Positions 36,861-45,840 are shown, numbered from the stretch's first letter. The stretch is 64,000 bases of DNA from JADHMP01 sp016779985 (GCA_016779985.1 JADHMP010000008.1:1-64000), one strand, 5' to 3'. The notes: generated from the sequence alone by a model not told the origin. Numbers and translations: made by a program.

Positions 36861-39362
36861 TCAAAATCCAAAGCTTTCTTCATCACCTCCACCATAATTT
36901 CTTTGCGTCCTGCGTCGATTACGTTCTGCCTTTCTCTCATTAATTCTATAGGTTAAAGAAAGTATATAAGTGGGTTGTCTCCACTGAAATTCGCTATAGC
37001 TATAGAAGGTAGGAGCAAAAGTTTCAGAGATCCTTTTTGAACTATTAAAAATATCACTGGCTCGAAAAGAAAGGGTGCCTTTCTTTTTAAATACTTCTTT
37101 ATTGATAGCTCCTGAGAGTGATGCAATACCTCTACTTTTGTTTAAAGCATCTTCACGTGGACCTCGATAGAAAAAGCGCATTTGCCAATCGATATTTCCT
37201 GGAAGTTTAATGGCACTATTGAAACGAATAAACCAACTTAAGTTTGAAGCATCATAACTAATTCCGTCATAATCTCCAATGGTTTCTGAATTAAAAAAAT
37301 TGAAATTACCATTAAAACGAATTTTTCTGGACGGAAAAAAGGAAAGGTTAAACTCTGTTCCCCACCGAATATTTTCAGCTAGGTTGATTGGTGTTCTTCT
37401 AATAACGGGCAATTCAACGCCTGTGCTTAGAGGATTGTCGGGGTCTTGATTTAAGAAAACTGTTTCTCCTGTATCTTCTGCAATGAATGTAAAAACTCTA
37501 TTTGATTTTTGATAATATACTGAGCTATTGAAAGTGAACTTCTTCCATCGCTTTAGGTACCCTAAATCTAACGCATTTGAAAAAGTAGGATCTAGATATG
37601 GATTTCCTTGAAAAATGTTAGTGACACTACTCCTAGAGGGGAAAGGGTTAATAAAATAAGAGCGGGGTCTTCTAATTCTTCTGCTATAACCCAATTGAAA
37701 ACTGCCAGAATTTTCCATTTCATAAGAAAGGTTGATAGTAGGAAACCAGCTATTGTAGATTCTTACGTTAGTTTCTGTTGTGGTTCGTTGGTCAACAGTT
37801 ATTTTTGTTCTTTCCATCCGAAGCCCCAATAAATAAGAGAATTTATTTATTTTTTTACCATATTGAGTATAGGCTGCGTTGACATCTTCTTTATAAAGAA
37901 AAAGATTGGATAGGTTGGTGTCTAAAATGTAGTCGTTGTTTCTTAAATATTCTAATATAAATTCTGTCTCTTGCTTAAGAAAACTCCCTCTATACCCAAG
38001 CTCAAATTGAGCGTCATCTTTCAATGGTTTTACATAGTCAAACTGACCTATCAATCTGCTTTGGTCTTCTATACTTTGAGTTCGCTCGTAAGATATGGGA
38101 GAAGGCACAGGGCTTAGGGTTTGATTTCTTATGTCCCCATCTTCGACTTCTGCGTTAGATTCATATTGAAGTGTGGCTGTCAATTTATGACCATCCTCAT
38201 CATAATCCTTAAAAAAGTTGGCACTGTATTGAATGGATTCATCAACTTCGTCTTCGAATTCGTTTCTTTCCGTTTCACTTAGCAACAGATCTGAAGCATC
38301 AATCTCACGTATCATATTGGTAACATCATTATAGTTGTCACTATCACGATAGAAAGCGCTTAGATTGATTGAAGTTTTATCATTGAAATAATATTCAACC
38401 CCAAAATTGGTAAAGATGCTTGAACGATTTCTATCTCGTTGACTTTTTTCAAAAAGGTAAGTATCTGGAGCTGCACCATTGAAATAAGTGTTATCACTTA
38501 GTGAGTTTCCTTTGGTTAAATTATCACCTATGGTGGTGGTATTAAAAAAATTGAATTTATTGGTTCGCCAATTTAAATTAGCAGATCCACGATAAGTTTC
38601 AGGTAGGCCAACATTGGCAGATAGGTTTCCATTGAATCCTATAAGTTCTTGTTTTTTTAGGATTATATTCAAAATACCCGCTGTACCTTCGGCTTCATAT
38701 CGCGCAGAAGGGGAGGTAACAACTTCTACCTTTTCAATAGATTCTGCAGGAAGTTGTCTTAATCCTTGAGGTCCAGAGATACCAACAAGTCCAGAAGGCT
38801 TACCATTAATAAGAATCCGCACATTGTCATTACCCCTTAAAGCAACATTGCCTTCGACATCAACAGACACTGAGGGGACATTGTCTAGTACGTCTGCCAC
38901 ACTACCACCCCTTACGGTAAGATCTCTACCAACATTATAAATTCGTTTGTCTAGTCGGATTTCAACTTCAGTTCGTTCTCCTATGAGCTCAACTTCATCC
39001 AAATCTTCAGCATTTATCTCGAGTGTAATGGTACCTAAGTCTTTATCTTCTCGAATCATTTGATCTTCAAGTGTGATTTTTTTAAACCCAATATATTCTA
39101 TGGTAATAGTGTATTTGCCTGGAAAAATTTCAAAGGAAAAAATACCCTTATCGTTTGTAATACCGCCTTGAATTCTATCAGGAAAACGGTTGTTAACCAA
39201 TGTAATAGAAGTATATTCTAATGGTTCTTGCGTTTCAAGATCAATAACTCTTCCACTAAGTTTTATTTTTGGAACAGATCCACCTGCCCCTTGTGGTCTT
39301 TGAGATTGCATGTTCTGAATAAAAAAGAATAGGCAGAACAGCAACAATATTTTTCTTTTCAT
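36861..39362 (-). CDS. TonB-dependent receptor family outer-membrane barrel protein
   Basis: The protein has 833 residues. A signal peptide (about 1-20, MKRKILLLFCLFFFIQNMQS) precedes a carboxypeptidase-regulatory-like beta-sandwich (about 32-112, with GRVIDLETQEPLEYTSI). A plug domain at about 130-225 (VADVLDNVPSVSVD, NVRILINGKPSG, IEKVEVVTSPSARYEAEGTAGILNI) is followed by a long beta-barrel with many aromatic/arginine strands. This layout is common in Bacteroidota barrels of the OMP_b-brl_3 type. The ligand is unknown; no SusD partner follows, so polysaccharide import is not supported. It lies 53 bases after the arsC-like gene. Confidence 0.9.
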   Translation of the reverse strand: MKRKILLLFCLFFFIQNMQSQRPQGAGGSVPKIKLSGRVIDLETQEPLEYTSITLVNNRFPDRIQGGITNDKGIFSFEIFPGKYTITIEYIGFKKITLEDQMIREDKDLGTITLEINAEDLDEVELIGERTEVEIRLDKRIYNVGRDLTVRGGSVADVLDNVPSVSVDVEGNVALRGNDNVRILINGKPSGLVGISGPQGLRQLPAESIEKVEVVTSPSARYEAEGTAGILNIILKKQELIGFNGNLSANVGLPETYRGSANLNWRTNKFNFFNTTTIGDNLTKGNSLSDNTYFNGAAPDTYLFEKSQRDRNRSSIFTNFGVEYYFNDKTSINLSAFYRDSDNYNDVTNMIREIDASDLLLSETERNEFEDEVDESIQYSANFFKDYDEDGHKLTATLQYESNAEVEDGDIRNQTLSPVPSPISYERTQSIEDQSRLIGQFDYVKPLKDDAQFELGYRGSFLKQETEFILEYLRNNDYILDTNLSNLFLYKEDVNAAYTQYGKKINKFSYLLGLRMERTKITVDQRTTTETNVRIYNSWFPTINLSYEMENSGSFQLGYSRRIRRPRSYFINPFPSRSSVTNIFQGNPYLDPTFSNALDLGYLKRWKKFTFNSSVYYQKSNRVFTFIAEDTGETVFLNQDPDNPLSTGVELPVIRRTPINLAENIRWGTEFNLSFFPSRKIRFNGNFNFFNSETIGDYDGISYDASNLSWFIRFNSAIKLPGNIDWQMRFFYRGPREDALNKSRGIASLSGAINKEVFKKKGTLSFRASDIFNSSKRISETFAPTFYSYSEFQWRQPTYILSLTYRINERKAERNRRRTQRNYGGGDEESFGF

Positions 39363-39415
39363 CTTAGCTTTTAATTCTCCTTTTGATTGATTTCAAAGAG
39401 GAAGGTTTAATAGAA

Positions 39416-39763
39416 TTATAAAAAGTTGACTAAATTTTCTAAGGGTCTCGCTATGACTGCACTTTTGTCAGTAGCGACAATAGGTCTTTGAATGAGTTTG
39501 GGGTTTTCAACTAAAAGATTTATAAGGGCATCGTCACTAAGAGTTTTATTTTTGTATGTTGACTTCCAGAGCGCTTCTTCAGTGCGCACAAGTGCAATCG
39601 GTTTACAACCAATTTTTTTTATTAAACTTTTAAGGGAGCTGACAGTGAATGGATTTTTTAAATAAAAAACAAGGGTAGGATTAATGTTGTTTTCTGTTAA
39701 ATAGGCTAGTGCCTCTCTAGATTTTCTGCACCTAGGATTGTGGTAAATAATTATTTCATTCAT
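39416..39763 (-). CDS. arsC: ArsC-family arsenate reductase-like protein
   Basis: The protein has 115 residues of thioredoxin-like fold. The N-terminal IIYHNPRCRKSREALAYL has the single catalytic cysteine (Cys12) of glutaredoxin-linked ArsC, and the C-terminal QRPIVATDKSAVIARPLE supplies the family arginines. It may reduce arsenate with glutathione-like thiols. No arsB or arsR is nearby, so a general thiol-redox role is possible. It starts immediately after the rplT terminator and needs its own promoter. Confidence 0.85.
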   Translation of the reverse strand: MNEIIIYHNPRCRKSREALAYLTENNINPTLVFYLKNPFTVSSLKSLIKKIGCKPIALVRTEEALWKSTYKNKTLSDDALINLLVENPKLIQRPIVATDKSAVIARPLENLVNFL

Positions 39764-39766
39764 AGC

Positions 39767-39792
39767 AATAAAAAACCCACTGTTTAGTGGGT
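39767..39792 (-). terminator. Rho-independent terminator after rplT
   Basis: On the minus strand ACCCACT and AGTGGGT pair over a four-base loop (39775-39792), followed by a T-run. It closes the thrS-infC-rpmI-rplT operon. Confidence 0.85.
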
Positions 39793-39799
39793 GTAAAGC

Positions 39800-40144
39800 T
39801 TATTTGACTTTTTCAATTACAGCCTTGAAAGCATCTGGGTGATTCATTGCTAAATCAGCTAACACTTTTCTGTTTAGGGAAATGTTATTTGTTTTTATTT
39901 TACCCATGAATTGACTATATGACATACCATGAAGCCTCGCACCAGCATTAATTCTTGCGATCCAAAGCGCCCTGAAATTACGTTTTTTGGTCTTGCGATC
40001 TCTATAAGCATATAGCATTGCTTTTTCAACCGCATTTTTGGCAACGGTCCACACATTTTTTCTACGACCATAATACCCCTTGGCGAGTTTGATGATTTTT
40101 TTTCTTCTAGCTCTTGAGGCGACTGAATTTACTGATCTTGGCAT
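39800..40144 (-). CDS. rplT: 50S ribosomal protein L20
   Basis: The protein has 114 residues, very basic. PRSVNSVASRARRKKIIKLA and RDRKTKKRNFRALWIARINA are hallmark L20 segments. L20 is an early 23S rRNA assembly protein and in several bacteria represses its own operon by binding mRNA. It is the last gene of thrS-infC-rpmI-rplT. A hairpin in the 70-base gap to rpmI could be involved in control. Confidence 0.98.
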   Translation of the reverse strand: MPRSVNSVASRARRKKIIKLAKGYYGRRKNVWTVAKNAVEKAMLYAYRDRKTKKRNFRALWIARINAGARLHGMSYSQFMGKIKTNNISLNRKVLADLAMNHPDAFKAVIEKVK

Positions 40145-40164
40145 AATATTAAAATTTTTGAAGG

Positions 40165-40189
40165 AGGCGGTTTAAAACGCTTAAAGCCT
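40165..40189 (-). promoter_or_regulatory. Hairpin between rpmI and rplT
   Basis: On the minus strand AGGC-TTTAA pairs with TTAAA-GCCT, giving nine base pairs with a two-base bulge and a five-base loop, about 20 bases before the rplT start. No T-run follows. It may be an L20 or RNase target site; this is inferred only. Confidence 0.4.
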
Positions 40190-40214
40190 GACTTCTGGTG
40201 AATTAAATTAATTT

Positions 40215-40412
40215 TTATTGTAAGCGTAATTGCTCTTTAATATTTTTCGTATCACTCTCATGCACTAAGCCAGAGTGGGTAAGACGTAATTTTCTCTTTT
40301 TAGATTTTTTAGTCAGAATATGGCTTTTAAAAGCGTGTTTTCTTTTTATTTTTCCACTGCCAGTGAGTTTAAATCTCTTCTTGGCACTCGACTTTGTTTT
40401 CATTTTTGGCAT
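40215..40412 (-). CDS. rpmI: 50S ribosomal protein L35
   Basis: The protein has 65 residues starting PKMKTKSSAKKRFKLTGSGK, the L35 signature, with HILTKKSKKRKLRL following. It binds 23S rRNA in the large subunit. The gene is 15 bases downstream of infC, in the conserved infC-rpmI-rplT order. Confidence 0.97.
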   Translation of the reverse strand: MPKMKTKSSAKKRFKLTGSGKIKRKHAFKSHILTKKSKKRKLRLTHSGLVHESDTKNIKEQLRLQ

Positions 40413-40427
40413 GACTCTTCGTGGTAT

Positions 40428-40988
40428 TTATTTTTTAGTTTTTTTTGGTGAAATAAACATGATCATTTTTTTTCCTTCTAAGGTTGGCATTTGTTCTACG
40501 CGTCCCAGTTCTTCTAAATCTTGAGCCAATCTTAATAATAAAATCTGCCCTTTTTCTTTAAAAACAATAGATCGACCCTTAAAAAAAACAAAAGCTTTTA
40601 ATTTAGCTCCTTCGCTAAGGAACTTTTCAGCGTGTTTTTTCTTAAATTCATAATCGTGTTCATCTGTATTTGGTCCAAACCGTATTTCTTTAACCACCAC
40701 CTTGGTGGTTTTGGACTTTAATATTTTTTCTCTTTTTTTCTGTTCGTATAAGAACTTTTTGTATTCTAATATCTTGCACACAGGAGGTACAGCTTTGGGA
40801 GATATCTCAACCAAATCTAAACCTTGGTCATCTGCTAATGACAAGGCTTTAGTGAGAGGATATACTCCCACTTCAATATTATCACCGACCAATCGAACTT
40901 CATGAGCAGTTATTTTCTGATTGATCTTGTGAGGATTTTCTTTGATGATCCTCCCAGGTCTATTCGTTCTTCTTCTGCGTATTGCTAT
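40428..40988 (-). CDS. infC: Translation initiation factor IF-3, non-canonical start codon
   Basis: The protein has 186 residues if started at AUA 40988. N- and C-domains are complete: residues after the start read AIRRRRTNRPGRIIKENPHK, then LVEISPKAVPPVCKILEYKK and VVKEIRFGPNTDEHDYEFK. Reading upstream from the domain, no ATG, GTG or TTG occurs before an in-frame TAA at 41001-41003; the first standard candidate (TTG 40892) would delete about 30 conserved residues. AUA at 40988 or 40982 therefore initiates, analogous to AUU in Escherichia coli infC, where IF-3 represses its own non-AUG start. It lies 17 bases after thrS. Confidence 0.93.
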   Translation of the reverse strand: MAIRRRRTNRPGRIIKENPHKINQKITAHEVRLVGDNIEVGVYPLTKALSLADDQGLDLVEISPKAVPPVCKILEYKKFLYEQKKREKILKSKTTKVVVKEIRFGPNTDEHDYEFKKKHAEKFLSEGAKLKAFVFFKGRSIVFKEKGQILLLRLAQDLEELGRVEQMPTLEGKKMIMFISPKKTKK

Positions 40989-41005
40989 GACTTCTTTTTT
41001 TTAAA

Positions 41006-42952
41006 TTATGCGTTGAATGGTTTTAAGCTTTCGCCTATTTCGTTTTTTAATAATTTTACTAATTCCTCGATGTTAAAAACTCCCTGGTCACCAGCTTTAT
41101 GTTTCCGAAGGGACAAGGTGTTGTTTGCTTCTTCTTTTTCTCCTAAAATAATCATGTATGGGATTTTTCCCATTTCAGCTTCCCTGATTTTTTTTCCAAT
41201 CGTTTCGTTTCGATCGTCTAGGAGGGCGCGAATTTCGTGATTTTCCAAGAAATTTAAAACTTTTAGAGCGTAATTTTTATATTTTTCACTGACGCACAGC
41301 AAACTAACTTGTTTTGGCATCAGCCATAATGGAAAATCTCCACCTGTATGTTCAAGTAAAATAGCAACAAAACGCTCCATACTTCCAAAAGGGGCACGGT
41401 GAATCATAATGGGTTGATGCAATTCATTGTCATTGCCTTTATAAGTTAAATCGAATCTTTCTGGAAGGTTATAATCAACTTGAATGGTACCCAATTGCCA
41501 TTGCCGGCCGAGCGCATCCTTAACCATAAAATCTAGTTTGGGACCATAAAAGGCGGCTTCACCAGTCTCTACAACATATTGGAGCCCTTTTTCTTTTGCT
41601 GCATTGAGAATGGCTTGTTCTGCTTTTTCCCAATTTTCTTTTGAACCAATATACTTTTCAGGCTGATCAGGATCTCTCAATGATACTTGGGCAGTAAAAT
41701 TTTCAAAACCTAAGGAGCCGAAAACATAAAGAACCAAATCAATAACCTTTTTAAATTCTTCATCGAGTTGGTCTGGTGTACAAAAAATATGGGCATCGTC
41801 TTGAGTAAATCCTCTTACTCGTGTCAAACCGTGTAATTCACCACTTTGCTCATAACGATAAACAGTACCAAACTCAGCATACCTTTTAGGTAAATCTTTA
41901 TAACTCCAAGGTCTGGTTTTATAAATCTCGCAATGGTGTGGACAATTCATGGGTTTTAGGAGAAATTCTTCCCCATCAGCTGGGGTATTGATGGGTTGAA
42001 AACTATCAGCACCATATTTCTCATAATGACCTGAAGTCATGTAGAGTTCTTTATTTCCTATGTGGGGGGAAATTACTTGTTCATAACCAGCTTTTTGTTG
42101 GGCTTTTCTTAGAAACTGTTCAAGACTTTCTCTGAGAGCCGTTCCTTTTGGGAGCCACAATGGAAGTCCTTGTCCAACTTTTTGTGAAAAAGTAAATAAT
42201 TCAAGTTCTTTACCGAGTTTTCTATGATCTCTTTGTTTAGCTAGTTCAACTAATTCAAGATATTCGTTGAGTTCCTTTTGTTTGGGAAAAGAAATACCAT
42301 AAACTCGAGTGAGCTGAGGCTTATTTTCGTCTCCACGCCAATATGCACCAGCAACATTAAGTAATTTTACTGCTTTAATAAACCCAGTATGAGGAATATG
42401 ACCCCCTCTGCAGAGATCAGTAAAATCAGCATGATCACAAAAAGTTATAGTGCCATCTTCTAAATTTTCTATTAATTCAACCTTATACGGATTCTGTCTT
42501 TTTTTATAATAAGCTAATGCCTCAGCCTTGGAACTTTGTCTTATTTTAAATTCAAATTTTTGTCGAGCAAATTCAATGAATTTTTTTTCAACAGCAATCA
42601 AGTCTTTTTCAGTTAGGGTTTCATCACCGAAATCAACATCATAATAAAATCCGTTTTCTATAGCAGGACCAATTGTCAACTTACAATGGGGATACAAGTC
42701 TAGAAGGGCTTGAGCAAGAATATGGGCAGAAGAATGCCAAAACGCGGTTTTACCTTCTCTATCATTCCAGGTGTAAAGAGTAATTTGTCCATCCTCTTCA
42801 AGTGGAGTAGAGGGTTCAATAACCTGTTGATTGAATTGAGCAGAAAGCACATTTCGAGCTAGACCTTCACTTATACTTTGGGCAATAACCAAAGGAGTTG
42901 ATCCTTTTTCATATGTTTTTTTTGATCCATCTGGAAATTGGATATTGATCAT
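41006..42952 (-). CDS. thrS: Threonyl-tRNA synthetase
   Basis: The protein has 648 residues. It has an N-terminal TGS domain (IQFPDGSKKTYEKG), an editing domain with HSSAHILAQAL and FCDHADFTDLCRGGHI, a class II catalytic core with MNCPHHCEIY (zinc Cys and His) and RYEQSGELHGLTRVRGFTQDD, and a C-terminal anticodon-binding domain. The start is ATG at 42952, matching family N-termini; an upstream ATG at 43000 would add a 16-residue non-family tail. It heads the conserved thrS-infC-rpmI-rplT group and lies 55 bases after the DUF6095 gene. Confidence 0.98.
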   Translation of the reverse strand: MINIQFPDGSKKTYEKGSTPLVIAQSISEGLARNVLSAQFNQQVIEPSTPLEEDGQITLYTWNDREGKTAFWHSSAHILAQALLDLYPHCKLTIGPAIENGFYYDVDFGDETLTEKDLIAVEKKFIEFARQKFEFKIRQSSKAEALAYYKKRQNPYKVELIENLEDGTITFCDHADFTDLCRGGHIPHTGFIKAVKLLNVAGAYWRGDENKPQLTRVYGISFPKQKELNEYLELVELAKQRDHRKLGKELELFTFSQKVGQGLPLWLPKGTALRESLEQFLRKAQQKAGYEQVISPHIGNKELYMTSGHYEKYGADSFQPINTPADGEEFLLKPMNCPHHCEIYKTRPWSYKDLPKRYAEFGTVYRYEQSGELHGLTRVRGFTQDDAHIFCTPDQLDEEFKKVIDLVLYVFGSLGFENFTAQVSLRDPDQPEKYIGSKENWEKAEQAILNAAKEKGLQYVVETGEAAFYGPKLDFMVKDALGRQWQLGTIQVDYNLPERFDLTYKGNDNELHQPIMIHRAPFGSMERFVAILLEHTGGDFPLWLMPKQVSLLCVSEKYKNYALKVLNFLENHEIRALLDDRNETIGKKIREAEMGKIPYMIILGEKEEANNTLSLRKHKAGDQGVFNIEELVKLLKNEIGESLKPFNA

Positions 42953-43007
42953 ATATTTCAAGTTGATGGCAAAGATAGGATGCTTTCTTCTGGCATACAA
43001 TTTAGAT

Positions 43008-43241
43008 CTACTCTTTTCCTTTTTTTCTATTTCCTAATAGAGCTATAACAAGAGATTTTACTCCCTTCAAGCCATAAAAAAAAGCAGCAATCATGCCTAA
43101 ACATCCAACAACTAAAACAGGAATAAAAAAGGGATGATTCTGATTTTTAAAAGCCTGCATAACAATCACTGGGGCAATAAAACAACATATGATTCCTGTA
43201 AAAACAAGTTTAAACCCTTTAATTAGAAGTGGCTTATTCAT
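43008..43241 (-). CDS. DUF6095-like small membrane protein
   Basis: The protein has 77 residues. Two hydrophobic helices (about 11-30 and 39-57) with a short polar turn and a basic tail (LLGNRKKGKE) resemble the flavobacterial DUF6095 family. The function is unknown. Its ATG overlaps the murQ stop by four bases (ATGA), so it is translated with murQ, and thrS follows 55 bases later. Confidence 0.8.
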   Translation of the reverse strand: MNKPLLIKGFKLVFTGIICCFIAPVIVMQAFKNQNHPFFIPVLVVGCLGMIAAFFYGLKGVKSLVIALLGNRKKGKE

Positions 43242-44053
43242 TCCATTTTTGCATTGATTGCCTCGCGAATGCTTTGGTGTGTATGCAATAAGTCAGCAGC
43301 TTCTTTTTCTGAAATCTGAAGGGCCTCCATCACCATTCTTGTGCCACGATCAACCAATTTTGAATTGGCGAGCTGCATATCAACCATTTTATTTCCTTTT
43401 ACATGACCCAATTGAATCATTGTGACAGTTGTAATCATGTTCAATATTAATTTTTGAGCCGTTCCAGCCTTAAGTCTAGAACTTCCAGTTAGGAATTCTG
43501 GTCCAACCATTACTTCAATGGGAAATTGAGCAGCTACTGACAAGGGACTTTTGGGATTGCAGGTAATGCATCCAGTGGTAATTTGATATGAGTTGCAATC
43601 GTGAATGCCACCAACAACGTAGGGAGTTGTTCCAGAAGCAGCTATGCCAACGACTACGTCCTTGGATGAAATGGTATATTTTTGAAGGTCTTTCCAAGCT
43701 TGGTTTGGATCGTCTTCTGCATCTTCAATAGAAGCTCTTAGTGCCGCATCACCTCCAGCAACTATCCCAACCACTTTTGAAGGGTCTGTGCCAAAGGTAG
43801 GTGGGCATTCTGAAGCATCTAGAACACCTAATCGACCGCTGGTTCCAGCACCAATATAAAACAATCGGCCTCCATTTTTCATTTTCTTAACAACCTCAGA
43901 GATTAAAGACTCAAGGGGTTTTAACACTTTGCCAACGGCTGAAACAGCATTTTGGTCTTCTTCGTGCATACCAGCAATTAAATCACTGATTGGTTTTTTT
44001 TCGAGGTCATTATGGTTTGAATCCTGTTCAGTATATCTAATGAAGTCCATCAT
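43238..44053 (-). CDS. murQ: N-acetylmuramic acid 6-phosphate etherase
   Basis: The protein has 271 residues with a SIS domain. YIGAGTSGRLGVLDASECPP and GIAASGTTPYVVGG are sugar-phosphate binding loops and VGPEFLTGSSRLKAGTAQK is the catalytic block. It cleaves the lactyl ether of MurNAc-6-phosphate during cell-wall recycling. No PTS transporter or murein sugar kinase is in the window. It heads the possible murQ-DUF6095-thrS-infC-rpmI-rplT transcript. The start could also be the second of two adjacent ATGs. Confidence 0.95.
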   Translation of the reverse strand: MMDFIRYTEQDSNHNDLEKKPISDLIAGMHEEDQNAVSAVGKVLKPLESLISEVVKKMKNGGRLFYIGAGTSGRLGVLDASECPPTFGTDPSKVVGIVAGGDAALRASIEDAEDDPNQAWKDLQKYTISSKDVVVGIAASGTTPYVVGGIHDCNSYQITTGCITCNPKSPLSVAAQFPIEVMVGPEFLTGSSRLKAGTAQKLILNMITTVTMIQLGHVKGNKMVDMQLANSKLVDRGTRMVMEALQISEKEAADLLHTHQSIREAINAKME

Positions 44054-44128
44054 ATATCAATTTAAGATAGAAAAAAAGCATCACCTCGTTTGTCAATTTT
44101 TTGGATTTTAGACTTATAAATGAGGTCT

Positions 44129-45358
44129 TTAGGCACTTCTTTTTTTGTTTAAGTTTTCTTTTATAGCATCCAAAAATTCTTGAGTAGTCAAGAAATGTTC
44201 GTCACTTAAATTTTCTTTGTGAATAAGTGAAGCTAAATCTTTTGTCATTTTTCCACTTTCAACAGTTTCAACACAAACTTTTTCTAAGGTTTCACAGAAG
44301 TTGACAAGTTCTTGATTTTGATCTAATTTCCCACGATGAGCCAATCCCCTTGTCCATGCAAAAATTGAAGCAATAGGGTTTGTAGAAGTGGCTTTTCCTT
44401 TTTGGTGTTCACGAAAATGACGTGTAACGGTTCCATGCGCTGCCTCGGCTTCCATTGTTTTTCCATCGGGAGTAACAAGAGTAGAAGTCATTAGCCCTAG
44501 TGAACCAAAGCCTTGAGCTACTGTATCTGATTGAACATCACCATCATAATTTTTGCACGCCCAAACAAATCCACCATTCCATTTCATCGCTGCGGCGACC
44601 ATGTCATCGATTAGTCGATGCTCATAAAAAATGCTAGCACTTTCAAACCTGGTCTTAAATTCATTTTCATACACCTCTTCAAAAATATCCTTAAAACGAC
44701 CATCATAAGCCTTCATGATAGTGTTTTTTGTTGATAGATATAAAGGCCAGCCTTTCGATAGAGCTCTGTTCATGCAAGACCTTGCAAAACCGTAAATTGA
44801 GGAATCTATATTATACATACTCATTGCTACCCCTCCTTCTTCATATTTATAAACTTCCCATGTTTCTGGTGCAGACCCATCTTCGGGAGTAAAAGTCATG
44901 GTGAGAGTACCTTTCTGTTTAATAACAGTGTCTGTAGCTCTGTATTGATCACCAAAAGCATGACGACCTATGCATATTGGGGTCGTCCAACCAGGAACAT
45001 AACGTGGAACGTTTTTCATGATTATAGGTTCTCTGAAAACTGTGCCACCTACGATATTTCTGATGGTGCCGTTTGGCGATTTGTACATGCGCTTAAGTTT
45101 GAATTCTTTCACTCGATCTTCATCAGGAGTGATGGTTGCACATTTTATACCCACATTATATTTTTTTATAGCTTCAGCACAATCGACCGTTATTTGATCA
45201 TCAGTTGCATCCCGAGAAGCCATTCCTAAATCGTAATACTTAATATCAAGATTGATATAAGGAAGTATAAGTTGTTCTTTAATAAATTTCCAGATAATTC
45301 TAGTCATTTCATCTCCATCAATCTCTACAACTGGGTTGGCAACATTTATTTTGGACAT
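44129..45358 (-). CDS. icd: NADP-dependent isocitrate dehydrogenase, eukaryotic-like type
   Basis: The protein has 409 residues, close in length and motifs to mitochondrial/cytosolic NADP-IDH (type II subfamily). VVEIDGDEMTRIIWKFIKE, MYKSPNGTIRN (isocitrate serine) and EAAHGTVTRHF are typical. It oxidatively decarboxylates isocitrate to 2-oxoglutarate, making NADPH, and supplies the MenD substrate. It is monocistronic: a TAnnTTTG box lies upstream, between it and the rplS terminator. Confidence 0.96.
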   Translation of the reverse strand: MSKINVANPVVEIDGDEMTRIIWKFIKEQLILPYINLDIKYYDLGMASRDATDDQITVDCAEAIKKYNVGIKCATITPDEDRVKEFKLKRMYKSPNGTIRNIVGGTVFREPIIMKNVPRYVPGWTTPICIGRHAFGDQYRATDTVIKQKGTLTMTFTPEDGSAPETWEVYKYEEGGVAMSMYNIDSSIYGFARSCMNRALSKGWPLYLSTKNTIMKAYDGRFKDIFEEVYENEFKTRFESASIFYEHRLIDDMVAAAMKWNGGFVWACKNYDGDVQSDTVAQGFGSLGLMTSTLVTPDGKTMEAEAAHGTVTRHFREHQKGKATSTNPIASIFAWTRGLAHRGKLDQNQELVNFCETLEKVCVETVESGKMTKDLASLIHKENLSDEHFLTTQEFLDAIKENLNKKRSA

Positions 45359-45387
45359 TTGTTTAAATATTTTTTAGATTTCGGGTT

Positions 45388-45395
45388 CAAATATA
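45388..45395 (-). promoter_or_regulatory. Candidate icd -7 box (TATATTTG)
   Basis: On the minus strand TATATTTG matches TAnnTTTG, 30 bases upstream of the icd ATG and downstream of the rplS terminator. The -33 region is T-rich but lacks a clean TTG. Confidence 0.5.
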
Positions 45396-45415
45396 CGATT
45401 TAGCGTGTAAAAATA

Positions 45416-45446
45416 AAGTAAAAAAAAACCGCCGTTGAGGGCGGTT
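45416..45446 (-). terminator. Rho-independent terminator after rplS
   Basis: On the minus strand AACCGCC pairs with GGCGGTT over a six-base loop (45427-45446) and a run of T follows (45417-45428). It starts nine bases after the rplS stop. Confidence 0.9.
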
Positions 45447-45454
45447 AATATGAT

Positions 45455-45811
45455 TTAAGATTCTCTTTGAGCCTCTTTGATGCGTGCTTTTTTACCTCTT
45501 AAATTTTTAAAGTAGTAAATTCTAGATTGACGGACTTTTCCACGTTTGTTAACTTCAATCTTTTGAATAGAAGGTAAATTAATAGGAAAAATTCTTTCTA
45601 CACCAACGGTTCCAGACATTTTTCTTATCGTGAAAGTTTTAGTTAAGCCTTCACCTTTAATTTGAATTACCACCCCTTTGAAAAATTGGGTTCTTACTTT
45701 TTCTCCTTCTCTGATATCGTAATAGACTGTTAATGTATCTCCAGCAGAAAATTCAGGAATGTCTTTTTTATGTATGAATTCGTTTTGGACAAAATTGATT
45801 AATGTTTCCAT
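45455..45811 (-). CDS. rplS: 50S ribosomal protein L19
   Basis: The protein has 118 residues. FSAGDTLTVYYDIREGEKVR, FKGVVIQIKGEG and VGVERIFPINLPSIQKIEV are L19 signatures. It sits at the subunit interface of the ribosome. I chose ATG at 45811 (METLINFV); a frame-open upstream ATG at 45841 lies in the structured leader. It follows trmD with an unknown gene between, has its own promoter at 45878-45907 and ends in a strong terminator. Confidence 0.97.
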   Translation of the reverse strand: METLINFVQNEFIHKKDIPEFSAGDTLTVYYDIREGEKVRTQFFKGVVIQIKGEGLTKTFTIRKMSGTVGVERIFPINLPSIQKIEVNKRGKVRQSRIYYFKNLRGKKARIKEAQRES

Positions 45812-45840
45812 TTTTATTAGTTGATTAGAAAACAGCAACA

